A stretch of DNA of 31,777 nucleotides from Candidatus Faecalibacterium faecipullorum (GCA_019118985.1 DWXX01000092.1:1-31777), one strand, 5' to 3'; shown: positions 20,217 through 27,319, counted from the first letter of the stretch. Notes: a model not told the origin generated them from the letters alone. Program-made: numbers and translations.

Positions 20217-22352
20217 ATGGCGATCAAAAAAGTGGTGAAGAGCAGCGTCAGCCAGCAGGTGTTCGACCAGCTGCAGGGGCAGATACTGGCCGGGGCGTGG
20301 AAGAGCGGCGACAAGCTGCCCTCTGAAAACGACCTGGCCGCCCAGTTCGGGGTCAGCCGGGTGACGGTGCGCAACGCGCTGCAGAAGCTGAGCGGCCTGG
20401 GGCTGATCGAGACCCGCTTCGGCGAGGGGTCGTTTGTCCGCGGGCCGGAGGCGGGGGCGGCCTTCAACCAGCTGGTGCCCATGCTCTACCTGGGCGAGGA
20501 GACCGCCCGGGACGTGCTGACCTTCCGCCGGATGGTGGAGGGGCCCATCTGCGAGATCGCCTGCCGCCGCGCCACCGACCGGGAGATCGCCGCCCTGCGC
20601 GCCGCCCTCGATGAGATGGAGCGGGCCGCCGCCGGCGGGGACGAGGCCGCCTTCGCCGGGCTGGACAGCGCCTTCCACGCGCAGCTGGCCGAGATGACCC
20701 GCAGCCGGATGATGCAGCAGATCTACCAGGTGATCGACGGGGCGATGCAGTCGGCCTACCGCCGCGCCGCCCGCCGGCAGAGCGCGCAGGTGGCCCTGGG
20801 CTGGTACCGGCAGGTGGTGGACGCCCTGGAAGCGCGGGACGCCGCCCGGGCGCGGCAGGCCATCGAGCAGTCTCTGGCGCAGACCTTCTGGGTGTCCAGC
20901 CTCTACCAGGACGTGGTGAACATGGAGGCCGCCTGGCCCGGCCGGGTGGCCGTCCGCTGGTACGACGAGGCGGCCGGCGCGGTGCGCGAGGTGCTCTACC
21001 GCGACTACGCCGCCGACATCCGCCGGATGGTGGGGTATCTGCGCCGCAACGTGCCCGACACGGCGGGGCGGCACATCGGCATCCTGGCCCTCAGCGGCTA
21101 CCCCTATGCGGTGGCCCTGTTCGGCTGCATGCTGGCCGGGGCGGTGGCCGTCCCCCTGGGGTTTGAAAAGGACTGGCCCGCCCTTGCCGCCGAGATCGCC
21201 CTGGCCGACGTCGACTGCCTGCTGACCGACGGGGCGTATGCCGAACGTCAGCCGGGCTTTGCCGACGGGCCCGGCCGCTATGCGGGGCCCTGCCTGGACA
21301 TCGGGGCCTTCGCCGGCTGCACCGAGCTGGCCGAACTGTCCGAGTGCGCTGACCCGGACGCGCTGGCCCTCATCCTCTTCACATCGGACAGCGCCGGGGG
21401 CAGCAAAGGGGTGATGCTCAGCCAGCGCAACCTCTTTGCGCCCATGCGGCTGTTCACCGAGCCCTTCGAGGCCGTCCGCCGGCAGTGGGGCCTGGACGCG
21501 GACTACCAGTTCTCGTCCTTCAGCGTCCTGCCGCTCTACCACATCGCGGCCCTGTCCAGCCTGATCTCCTGGAGCATCAGCGGCAACGCGGTCAACTTCT
21601 GCACCGACCTGCGGCGGTTCTACCGGGACCTGGCCGCCATGCCCAGCGACGTGATGGCGGTGGTGCCCACATTGCTCAAGTCCATCCACCACGACGTGAT
21701 GAAGGGCAAGGCCGCCCGGCTGGGCAGGCTGCGGCTGTTCACCTGCGGGGCGGCCACCTACGACCCCGCCATGCTGGCCGACCTGATCGACCGCGGGTAC
21801 ACCGTTTTGCAGACCTACGGCCTGACCGAGACGGTGGGGGACGGCGGCTGGAACAGCGCCCAGGACGCCGCGCACCTGGCTTCGGTGGGGCTGCGGGACC
21901 CCGACATGGACTACCGCCTGGAGGACGGCGAGCTGTGCATGAAGGGGGACGCGGTCTTTCTCGGCTACTACAAAGACCCCGAGGCCACCGCCGCGGTGCT
22001 GCGGGACGGGTGGTTCCACACCGGGGACACCGCCCGCATCGACGCCGACGGCTACATCTACCTGACCGGCCGGCGGGACGCGCTGATGGTGCTGCCCAGC
22101 GGCGAGAACGTCAGCCCCGAAGAGCTGGAAGGGCTGCTGGCCCGCTGCCCCGCCGTGCGGGAGGCGCTTGTCTGCCAGGCGGAGGGGCGCATCTGCGCCC
22201 GCATCACCTGCCGCGAGGGCGCCCGGGAGGAAGTGCGGGCCTATGTCGCCCGGCTCAACCGCACCCTGCCCCTCTACAAGCGGATCACCGCCCTTGAGTT
22301 CGCCGCTTCCCCCCTGCCCCGCACCCCCCTGGGCAAGCTGCAGCGCAAATAA
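20217..22352 (+). CDS. Fusion of FadR-type GntR regulator and AMP-forming acyl-CoA-synthetase-like enzyme
   Basis: 711 residues in one uninterrupted frame. Residues 8-75: GntR winged helix (GDKLPSENDLAAQFGVSRVT, ETRFGEGSFV). Residues 95-222: FCD ligand domain; the metal ligands Asp150 and His154 (LDSAFH) are kept, but the later two His are replaced (Tyr197 and Gln218 regions). Residues 235-711: a full ANL adenylation enzyme with P-loop LFTSDSAGGSKGVM (387-400), YGLTE (534-538), WFHTGD (599-604), TGRRD and Lys707 in PRTPLGKLQRK. It would adenylate and thioesterify an unknown carboxylate and possibly bind DNA. AAAGGGG precedes the ATG. A monocistronic gene. Confidence 0.93.
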   Translation: MAIKKVVKSSVSQQVFDQLQGQILAGAWKSGDKLPSENDLAAQFGVSRVTVRNALQKLSGLGLIETRFGEGSFVRGPEAGAAFNQLVPMLYLGEETARDVLTFRRMVEGPICEIACRRATDREIAALRAALDEMERAAAGGDEAAFAGLDSAFHAQLAEMTRSRMMQQIYQVIDGAMQSAYRRAARRQSAQVALGWYRQVVDALEARDAARARQAIEQSLAQTFWVSSLYQDVVNMEAAWPGRVAVRWYDEAAGAVREVLYRDYAADIRRMVGYLRRNVPDTAGRHIGILALSGYPYAVALFGCMLAGAVAVPLGFEKDWPALAAEIALADVDCLLTDGAYAERQPGFADGPGRYAGPCLDIGAFAGCTELAELSECADPDALALILFTSDSAGGSKGVMLSQRNLFAPMRLFTEPFEAVRRQWGLDADYQFSSFSVLPLYHIAALSSLISWSISGNAVNFCTDLRRFYRDLAAMPSDVMAVVPTLLKSIHHDVMKGKAARLGRLRLFTCGAATYDPAMLADLIDRGYTVLQTYGLTETVGDGGWNSAQDAAHLASVGLRDPDMDYRLEDGELCMKGDAVFLGYYKDPEATAAVLRDGWFHTGDTARIDADGYIYLTGRRDALMVLPSGENVSPEELEGLLARCPAVREALVCQAEGRICARITCREGAREEVRAYVARLNRTLPLYKRITALEFAASPLPRTPLGKLQRK

Positions 22353-22383
22353 CGGCGCGCCCTAAACACAAAGCCGACACAAA

Positions 22384-22410
22384 GCCCCCGCCTTGCAAAA
22401 AGGCGGGGGC
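22384..22410. repeat. GCCCCCGCC hairpin repeat and fusion-gene terminator
   Basis: Stem GCCCCCGCCTT/AAGGCGGGGGC around a short GCAAA loop, 31 bp after the fusion gene stop and directly before the toxin -35 box. Confidence 0.7.
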
Positions 22411-22439
22411 TTGTCATTTGATGGCAGTTATGGTATTCT
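22411..22439 (+). promoter_or_regulatory. Toxin promoter, copy 2
   Basis: TTGTCA (22411-22416), 17-bp spacer, TATTCT (22434-22439) preceded by TGG. The transcript would start near 22446, just before the GGTACTG hairpin (22448-22482). Confidence 0.7.
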
Positions 22440-22559
22440 TTGGGTGAGGTACTGTCGGTTAAGCGGCAGCGGTGTGTTCCCCTTGTTTCACCTTCAAGTT
22501 GTTACGAGGGGGGCGCTTCTTGGCTCCCCGCCTATTTTGTGAGGAAAGGGGGGCTTGCC

Positions 22560-22661
22560 ATGGTCACCTATTCTGATTTGATTCAGATCGGGATTTTGAT
22601 CGTCGGCGTCATTGGGCTGGTCCTCCAGTTTATTAAGCTGGACCGCGACCACAGACAGTGA
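22560..22661 (+). CDS. Holin-like type I toxin peptide, copy 2
   Basis: 33 residues, MVTYSDLIQ start, single transmembrane helix and KLDRDHRQ tail. Four nucleotide differences from copy 1 over 102 bases, two of them silent. AAAGGGGGG lies six bases upstream. In-frame codons before this ATG are open back to 22440, but they cover the structured leader and do not look coding. A stem-loop terminator shared with the antitoxin RNA begins eight bases after the stop. Confidence 0.8.
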   Translation: MVTYSDLIQIGILIVGVIGLVLQFIKLDRDHRQ

Positions 22662-22664
22662 CGA

Positions 22665-22756
22665 CAAAGAAGCAACCGCCTAGATTGGACCCTTCGCGGT
22701 TGCTTCTCTGCATCCTATAAGGGGAACCACCGCTCAAGCCGGCGGTACCTCATTCT
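22665..22756 (-). ncRNA. Candidate antitoxin RNA, copy 2
   Basis: Predicted ~90-nt minus-strand transcript from near 22756 to the terminator hairpin (GAAGCAACCGC 22669-22679 with GCGGTTGCTTC 22696-22706, then TTTG on the minus strand). It has a 5' hairpin GGTACCGCCGGC...GGTTCCCC (22721-22749) as in copy 1, a 3' overlap antisense to the toxin mRNA, and no ORF. Confidence 0.65.
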
Positions 22757-22762
22757 GTATTT

Positions 22763-22791
22763 ATTATAGCCCAGCCTGCCCGGGATGTCAA
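22763..22791 (-). promoter_or_regulatory. Antitoxin RNA promoter, copy 2
   Basis: Perfect consensus on the minus strand: TTGACA (22786-22791), 17-bp spacer, TATAAT (22763-22768). Confidence 0.85.
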
Positions 22792-22796
22792 CAGCC

Positions 22797-22820
22797 CCCG
22801 CCTTGCAAAAAGGCGGGGGC
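22797..22820 (-). terminator. GCCCCCGCC hairpin, terminator of the superoxide reductase gene
   Basis: Stem CCCCCGCCTT with AAGGCGGGGG, 27 bp after the superoxide reductase stop on the minus strand and directly before the antitoxin -35 box. It separates the two transcripts running the same way. Confidence 0.65.
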
Positions 22821-22846
22821 TTGCGGGTTATAGGGGGTGACGGCGG

Positions 22847-23230
22847 TTAGACCTCGGTCTTCCACAGGCCGTGCAGGTTGCAGTAGGCGTAGGCGGCGAC
22901 GGGCTTGTCGCCCTCGGTCAGGGCGAAGGTGACGGTGGGGGCGCTGTCGGCGGCGAGGACCTTGCGCTGCACGCCCTGCTCGGTCTGCAGGGCCACCCAC
23001 TGGATCAGATGGGCCTCGGTCATGGGGTGGGCCACCGAGCCGACGGTGACGGTGACGGTATTGCCCGCGACAGAGACGACCGGCTTGTGCTTTTCACCGG
23101 CGGCGTCCACCGTGTTGGGGACAAGCTCCTTCATGGGCTCGCCACAGCAGATCATGGGCACGCCCGAGCTGTAGACCATCCCGGCCAGGTTGCCGCAGTG
23201 GGTGCAGAGGAAGAATTTGAGCTCTTTCAT
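22847..23230 (-). CDS. dfx: Desulfoferrodoxin (superoxide reductase, two-domain)
   Basis: 127 residues. The N-terminal desulforedoxin domain has Cys9-x-x-Cys12 and Cys28-Cys29 (FLCTHC, ICCGEP). The C-terminal SOR domain has all Fe(His)4Cys ligands: His in EKHKPV, His in VAHPM, His in EAHLIQW, Cys in YCNLHG and the following His; the catalytic Lys beside the first His (EKH) is present. It reduces superoxide to peroxide without making oxygen, a strict-anaerobe defence. A GGAGAG Shine-Dalgarno precedes the ATG; a weak TATACT -10 lies at 23333-23338. Monocistronic. Confidence 0.95.
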   Translation of the reverse strand: MKELKFFLCTHCGNLAGMVYSSGVPMICCGEPMKELVPNTVDAAGEKHKPVVSVAGNTVTVTVGSVAHPMTEAHLIQWVALQTEQGVQRKVLAADSAPTVTFALTEGDKPVAAYAYCNLHGLWKTEV

Positions 23231-23370
23231 GGTAGTCTCTCCTTTGTTTTGTGTGGTGTATGGTTTGCAGGGCCGCGGCGCGCGGCCTTGTGGGGTTCGC
23301 GCGGCGGGGGCTGCTTGCCCTCCGATGGCATTAGTATACCCGATCCTGCCGCCTTTGGTCTGTGACTGGG
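23231..23370. other. Intergenic leader with GC hairpin
   Basis: 140 bases between the superoxide reductase start and the HAD gene stop, both on the minus strand. It contains a GGCCGCG/CGCGGCC hairpin near 23271-23287 and a possible TATACT box (23333-23338) for the superoxide reductase. No ORF or known riboswitch was seen. Confidence 0.4.
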
Positions 23371-24183
23371 TTACCCCAGCAGGCCGAAATGCTCGGCGGC
23401 CTTCCAGATGCCGTCGTCGTCCACCGTGGCGGTGACGTAGTCGGCGGCGGCCTTGACGGCGGGGGCGGCGTTGCCCATTGCCACCCCGACGCCGGCGGCG
23501 CGCAGCATCTCGATGTCGTTGCCGCCGTCCCCGAAGGCGATGCACTCGGCGGCGGTCAGGCCGAAGCGGGCCAGCATACGGGCCATCCCCTCCGGCTTGC
23601 CGCCGTCGGCGGGGATGATGTCGGCAAAGGCGTCGTTCCACCGCACCGCCTTGAAGCCGGGCACCGCCCGCATGAAGGGCGCGTCCATCTCGGGCGGCAT
23701 ATAGGCGTTCAGCTGGTAGGTGGGGTGGGTCAGCGCCCGGGCGGTGTCCTCGATGGGGGCGCGCGGCAGGCGGAACCGCCAGGCGCGGCAGAGGGCGTCG
23801 GCCGCCTCGGTGTAGCGGTTGCAGTAGATATAGCTCTCCTCACAGAAGGTGCAGACCACCTCGGGGTGCTCGTCCAGCCAGCGGAGCAGGGCCGGCATCG
23901 ACGCCGCGGGCAGGGTCTGGTTGTAGAAGGCGGCGCCGTCCGCGTCGGTGCAGCACTGGCCGTTGGTCAGCACATAGCCGTCGAAGCGGAAGGGCAGGGC
24001 CCGCCGCACCTCGCCCAGGTAGATGGGCGGCCGGCCGCTGGCGATGAACAGCCGCAGCCCTGCCGCGCGCATCTGGGCAAGGGCGCACAGGGCGGAGGGC
24101 GGCACCCGCCGCGGCTCGGTGAAGCTGAGCAGGGTGCCGTCGATGTCAAAGAAGGCGGCTCGGATGGGCGTTTGCTCTGCCAT
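23371..24183 (-). CDS. Cof-type HAD-superfamily phosphatase
   Basis: 270 residues. HAD motif I FFDIDGTLL with nucleophile Asp in DID, motif II FIASGRPP, and a Cof-type C2B cap (about 85-185). Motif III/IV is seen as GGKPEGMARML and AFGDGGNDIEMLRAAGVGVAMGNA. Cof proteins dephosphorylate sugar phosphates, nucleotides or cofactors such as PLP and FMN; the substrate is not readable. The ATG is immediately after the stop of the upstream HAD gene (TAA then ATG), with AGGTGAG inside that gene, so the two phosphatases are translationally coupled. Confidence 0.93.
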   Translation of the reverse strand: MAEQTPIRAAFFDIDGTLLSFTEPRRVPPSALCALAQMRAAGLRLFIASGRPPIYLGEVRRALPFRFDGYVLTNGQCCTDADGAAFYNQTLPAASMPALLRWLDEHPEVVCTFCEESYIYCNRYTEAADALCRAWRFRLPRAPIEDTARALTHPTYQLNAYMPPEMDAPFMRAVPGFKAVRWNDAFADIIPADGGKPEGMARMLARFGLTAAECIAFGDGGNDIEMLRAAGVGVAMGNAAPAVKAAADYVTATVDDDGIWKAAEHFGLLG

Positions 24184-24837
24184 TTACAGCTCACCTGCCT
24201 TCAGTTTGTCCAGCACTTCCAGCAGGCTGGCGCACTGCATGGCCGACAGCCGGCGCATCTCGTCGGTGACCGGCATCAGGTCGGGCACCATGACGGTGAC
24301 AAAGCCCCCCGCCGCCCCGGCGCGCACCCCGTTGTGGCTGTCCTCCAGCACAAGGCAGCGGGCGGGGGCGACCCCCAGCTTTTCGGCCCCCAGCAGGTAG
24401 CCGTCGGGCGCGGGTTTGGAGCGGGCGGCCGCCTCCCCCGAGACGATGACCTTGAAATACTGCCCCAGCCCCCAGTTGTCGAGGTTGCGGCGGATGAGCG
24501 CCTCCCCGCTGGAGGAGACCACCCCCATCGGGATGCCGCGTTCGTTCAGCCAGGCGAGCAGCTCGTCCAGGCCCGGCTTTTTGGGCACCGGCTTTGCAAA
24601 GGTCTCCCGCGCGAAGGCGTGGAACCGCTCAAGGATGCCCTCCACCGGGCAGTCGGGCCCGTAGTACCGGCGCAGCAGGGCCCGCATGGTCTCGCCGGCG
24701 GTGCCCCGGGCCTCTTCTTCCAGCCCGTCCTTGTAGCGCAGCCCGAAGGCGCCCAGCGCCGGCTCCCAAAAGGTGCCCCACAGCCGCTCGGTGTCGAACA
24801 TCAGCCCGTCCATATCGAAAAGCACAGCTTGGATCAT
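24184..24837 (-). CDS. HAD hydrolase, beta-phosphoglucomutase-like subfamily
   Basis: 217 residues. LFDMDGLMFDTE at the N-terminus (nucleophile and acid/base Asp), helical C1 cap (about 15-80), motif II VVSSSGE, Lys in ARSKPAPDGYL, and motif IV LVLEDSHNGVRAG. This is the common GPH/beta-PGM-like phosphatase plan; mutase versus phosphatase cannot be decided. Only a weak Shine-Dalgarno (AAAGGAT) precedes the start, 20 bases after the methyltransferase stop, so expression may depend on readthrough. Coupled to the Cof-type gene downstream. Confidence 0.92.
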   Translation of the reverse strand: MIQAVLFDMDGLMFDTERLWGTFWEPALGAFGLRYKDGLEEEARGTAGETMRALLRRYYGPDCPVEGILERFHAFARETFAKPVPKKPGLDELLAWLNERGIPMGVVSSSGEALIRRNLDNWGLGQYFKVIVSGEAAARSKPAPDGYLLGAEKLGVAPARCLVLEDSHNGVRAGAAGGFVTVMVPDLMPVTDEMRRLSAMQCASLLEVLDKLKAGEL

Positions 24838-24857
24838 GACAAATAAATCCTTTACAA

Positions 24858-25544
24858 TCAGTCAAATTTTATCGCGTCTGGGTCGGAACCCTGTGCGCAG
24901 CGCACAGAACCTGCACTGGTGGTGTGGTTTTTGTAGGTGTTCCAGGTGGGCTCGTAATCGGCGGTGGCCTGGTTGCCCCACATCGCCCAGCCGGGGCGGT
25001 CGCCGCGGGCGAACAACTCGATATACGGCCCGGGGGAGCAGCGTTCAATCAGATCGACCATCTCGTCCGGCTTGCGGGAGTGTTCCCTTTTTTGCGTCCG
25101 GATCAGATTGACCTGCGAGCGTGCCGGGGCCAGCGTGCGATTATTCTCCCCCCTGATGCCAAACAGCAGGATTTCAGTCACGTTTCGAAAGTAGAAACCG
25201 ACCCCGCGCCCGTCCGGCTGGCCGTCTTTGCGCACCTTTTCCCAGACGATATTGCCCTTGTATTCAAAGCCCCACGCCTTCATCACTTCAAGCCCCCAGG
25301 GCAGCAGAGCGTTGGGAACCCATAAATACAAGTGGCTTTTGACCGCTGCGATCTGCCCGACCGGCAGGGCTTTGATCTCATCCAGGCTCATGGTGGCGTA
25401 GCGGTTCAGCCTTTTGTGTTCGGGCGCGACCTTGCCGGTGCGGTTCTGAAAGCGCCAGGGCGGGTCGGCATAAATGGTGGCGAAAGTCTGCCCCTTGCAG
25501 AAGGAAAGAAGATCTTCGCCAGTCAGTTCGATATTATCCGCCAT
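24858..25544 (-). CDS. MT-A70-family DNA N6-adenine methyltransferase
   Basis: 228 residues. The catalytic motif DPPW is in TIYADPPWRF near residues 26-29. Other MT-A70 features: HLYLWVPNALLPWGLEVMKAWGF, NIVWEKVRKDG, HSRKPDEMVDLIERCSPGPYIELFARG and WAMWGNQ. This family includes phage and type II methyltransferases (M.MunI type) that methylate adenine in a palindromic site. The start at 25544 has GGAGGG about nine bases upstream, inside the end of the restriction-enzyme remnant. Lower GC than neighbours suggests acquisition. With the endonuclease destroyed it is now an orphan methylase. Confidence 0.92.
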   Translation of the reverse strand: MADNIELTGEDLLSFCKGQTFATIYADPPWRFQNRTGKVAPEHKRLNRYATMSLDEIKALPVGQIAAVKSHLYLWVPNALLPWGLEVMKAWGFEYKGNIVWEKVRKDGQPDGRGVGFYFRNVTEILLFGIRGENNRTLAPARSQVNLIRTQKREHSRKPDEMVDLIERCSPGPYIELFARGDRPGWAMWGNQATADYEPTWNTYKNHTTSAGSVRCAQGSDPDAIKFD

Positions 25545-25990
25545 GGTTTTCTTCCCTCCAATCCACGATACAAGGTTTCTTGATGCCGATGGCAAGAATG
25601 GGACAGCCGCCGTTCCGCCGGGAATCCAGACGGTAGAGCAGCTTGCCCATCCAGGTGGTGCTTGCGCCGTATTTGCGCAGAATGGGCTGACCGGCGCTGT
25701 CGCGCACGGTTTTGAACACATCGTTCAGCTCTTTCGCGCGGGTGATGATTACGCCGGCGCTGATGATGCCGCAAAGGGTAGAGGACGTCGTCGATCTTTT
25801 TGGGAATATTGGTCTCGTTGCCGCCCGCCTGCTGCAAATCTGCAATGGTGATCTGAAACCTGCGCAGGCAGTCCAGCAATTCGTTCCATTCCTCCGGAAA
25901 GGCCTGCGTAATGATTTCCAGCGCATGATTGTAGTTGTAAAATTCGTATCTGGCAAGAAGATCGGCGGGAATATAGCAGCTGACATCCAT
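25534..25990 (-). pseudogene. BglII-family restriction endonuclease, internal deletion and frameshift
   Basis: The start at 25990 (AAAGGAGG upstream) gives MDVSCYIPADLLARYEFYNYNHALEIIT through GGNETNIPKKIDDVLYPL, the N-terminal part of BglII-type enzymes. Near 25770-25780 the frame breaks. Continuing one frame over gives CGIISAGVIITRAKELNDVF, KYGASTTWMGKLLYRLDSRR and NGGCPILAIGI, the family's C-terminal part. The roughly 60 residues expected between them, holding the metal-binding acidic/Lys nuclease residues, are missing. So it is a catalytically dead remnant. The 3' end overlaps the methyltransferase start by 11 bases, as in an intact R-M operon. Confidence 0.8.
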
Positions 25991-26007
25991 GTGCGCACAG
26001 CCTCCTT

Positions 26008-26023
26008 TCTGCATATATGCAGA
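26008..26023. promoter_or_regulatory. 16-bp perfect palindrome before the restriction-modification remnant
   Basis: TCTGCATATATGCAGA lies between the -10 box and the Shine-Dalgarno of the endonuclease gene. Its position fits a regulator or methylase binding site controlling the R-M operon. It is too AT-rich in the centre to act as a terminator. Confidence 0.45.
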
Positions 26024-26054
26024 CACGGCGCCTGCTTTTTGAGTTTCCAGGTCT

Positions 26055-26063
26055 ATTATAACA
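26055..26063 (-). promoter_or_regulatory. Extended -10 promoter of the restriction-modification remnant
   Basis: On the minus strand TGTTATAAT (TATAAT at 26055-26060), about 65 bp before the endonuclease start. The -35 is weak. Confidence 0.55.
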
Positions 26064-26114
26064 CAATCCCGCGCAACTTACATCACCCAAAGATGAAAAT
26101 ATCTGCGGCACCTC

Positions 26115-26142
26115 TTGTAAAATCTTCACTTGTAATTATAAT
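26115..26142 (+). promoter_or_regulatory. Promoter of ilvE
   Basis: TTGTAA (26115-26120), 16-bp spacer and TATAAT (26137-26142). The ~70-nt leader holds a GCGAAAGC (26157-26164)/GCTTTCGC (26186-26193) stem. It is too short for a T-box. Confidence 0.65.
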
Positions 26143-26218
26143 AGAAACAAACGCGGGCGAAAGCGTGGGGCGGCCTGCCTTTGCGGCTTTCGCGCATGAG
26201 TAGAAAAGAGGGAATATC

Positions 26219-27298
26219 ATGTTGGACATCAAAATCACCCGCACCGCCTGCCCCAAGGCAAAGCCGCAGGACGAGTCGCAGCTGGGCTTCGGCAAGATCT
26301 TTACCGACCATATGTTCGTGATGGACTATACCGCCGGCCAGGGCTGGCACGACGCGCGGATCGTGCCCTACGGGCCCTTCCAGCTCGACCCCGCCACCTC
26401 GGTGCTGCACTACGCGCAGGAGATCTTTGAGGGGATGAAGGCTTACCGCACCGCCGACGGCGCCATCCAGCTGTTCCGCCCCGACTGCAACGCCAAGCGG
26501 ATGCAGGACTCGGCCGACCGTCTGTGCATCCCCCCCATCCCGGAGGAGGATTACATCCAGGCTGTCAAGGCCATCGTCGACGTCGACCGCGACTGGGTCC
26601 CCCACTCGGACGGCGCATCGCTGTACATCCGGCCCTTTGTCTTTGCAAGCGACGTCGGGCTGGGGGTGCACGCCGCCAAGGAGTATGTGTTCTGCATCAT
26701 CTGCTCGCCGTCCGGGGCATACTATGCCGAGGGCATCAACCCCGTCCGCATCTATGTCGAGGACGACTACATCCGCGCCGCCCCCGGCCTGACCGGCTTC
26801 ACCAAGTGCGGCGGCAACTACGCCGCCTCCATCAAAGCCGGCGAGCTGGCCGAAGAGCAGGGCTACGCCCAGGTGCTCTGGCTGGACGGCGTTGAGAAGA
26901 AGTACGTCGAGGAAGTCGGCAGCATGAACATCATGTTCAAGATCGACGGCAAGGTCTACACCGCCGCCACCGTCGGCACCGTGCTGCCCGGCGTCACCCG
27001 CCGCAGCTGCATCGAGCTGCTGAAGGACTGGGGCTATGAGGTCATCGAGGGCAAGCTGGCCATCGCCGACGTCATGGCCGCCGCCCGCGAAGGCAAGCTG
27101 GAAGAGGTGTTCGGCACCGGCACCGCCGCCGTCGTCTCCCCCGTCAAGGAGCTGGTCTGGAAGGGCGAGCACGCTTACATCGGCGACGGCAAGATCGGCC
27201 CCGTCACCCAGAAGCTGTACGACACCATGACCGGCATGCAGTGGGGCCGCCTGCCCGACACCAAGGGCTGGATCGTCCCGGTCGAAAAGGTCTACTGA
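26219..27298 (+). CDS. ilvE: Branched-chain amino acid aminotransferase
   Basis: 359 residues, the length of the BCAT type II (eukaryote/Bacillus-like) class IV aminotransferases. Landmarks: GWHDARIVPYGPFQLDPATSVLHYAQEIFEGMKAYR, RPFVFASDVGLGVHAA, PLP lysine Lys196 in GFTKCGGNYAAS, EVGSMNIMF, and GTGTAAVVSPV. It transfers the amino group between leucine, isoleucine or valine and 2-oxoglutarate. AAGAGGG lies nine bases before the ATG. It has its own promoter and terminator and is the only amino-acid biosynthesis gene in the window. Codon use is strongly C-ending, in line with high expression. Confidence 0.96.
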   Translation: MLDIKITRTACPKAKPQDESQLGFGKIFTDHMFVMDYTAGQGWHDARIVPYGPFQLDPATSVLHYAQEIFEGMKAYRTADGAIQLFRPDCNAKRMQDSADRLCIPPIPEEDYIQAVKAIVDVDRDWVPHSDGASLYIRPFVFASDVGLGVHAAKEYVFCIICSPSGAYYAEGINPVRIYVEDDYIRAAPGLTGFTKCGGNYAASIKAGELAEEQGYAQVLWLDGVEKKYVEEVGSMNIMFKIDGKVYTAATVGTVLPGVTRRSCIELLKDWGYEVIEGKLAIADVMAAAREGKLEEVFGTGTAAVVSPVKELVWKGEHAYIGDGKIGPVTQKLYDTMTGMQWGRLPDTKGWIVPVEKVY

Positions 27299-27319
27299 GC
27301 CGCGCATGTCCGCCCGCAG

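Larger units (their letters stand above)
22384..22820. mobile_element. Type I toxin-antitoxin cassette, copy 2, bracketed by hairpins
   Basis: A 437-bp unit in reverse order to copy 1. Hairpin 22384-22410, toxin promoter and gene (plus), shared terminator 22669-22706, antitoxin RNA (minus) with its promoter, hairpin 22797-22820. Parts match copy 1 closely, including hairpins abutting both -35 boxes. The two copies lie in inverted orientation about 7 kb apart. Confidence 0.6.

Noticed and set aside
20172..22019. Long antisense frame opposite the GntR-ANL fusion
   Set aside because: No motifs or start signals; a shadow of GC-rich codons. The fusion frame itself is supported along its whole length.
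22440..22559. N-terminal extension of the toxin peptide copy 2 (40 more codons in frame)
   Set aside because: The extension covers the promoter-proximal structured leader. The matching extension in copy 1 differs, whereas the 33-residue part and its AAAGGGGGG site are conserved in both.
26143..26218. T-box or leader-peptide attenuator before ilvE
   Set aside because: The leader is only about 70 nt, lacks the T-box sequence and has no leader peptide rich in Leu/Ile/Val.
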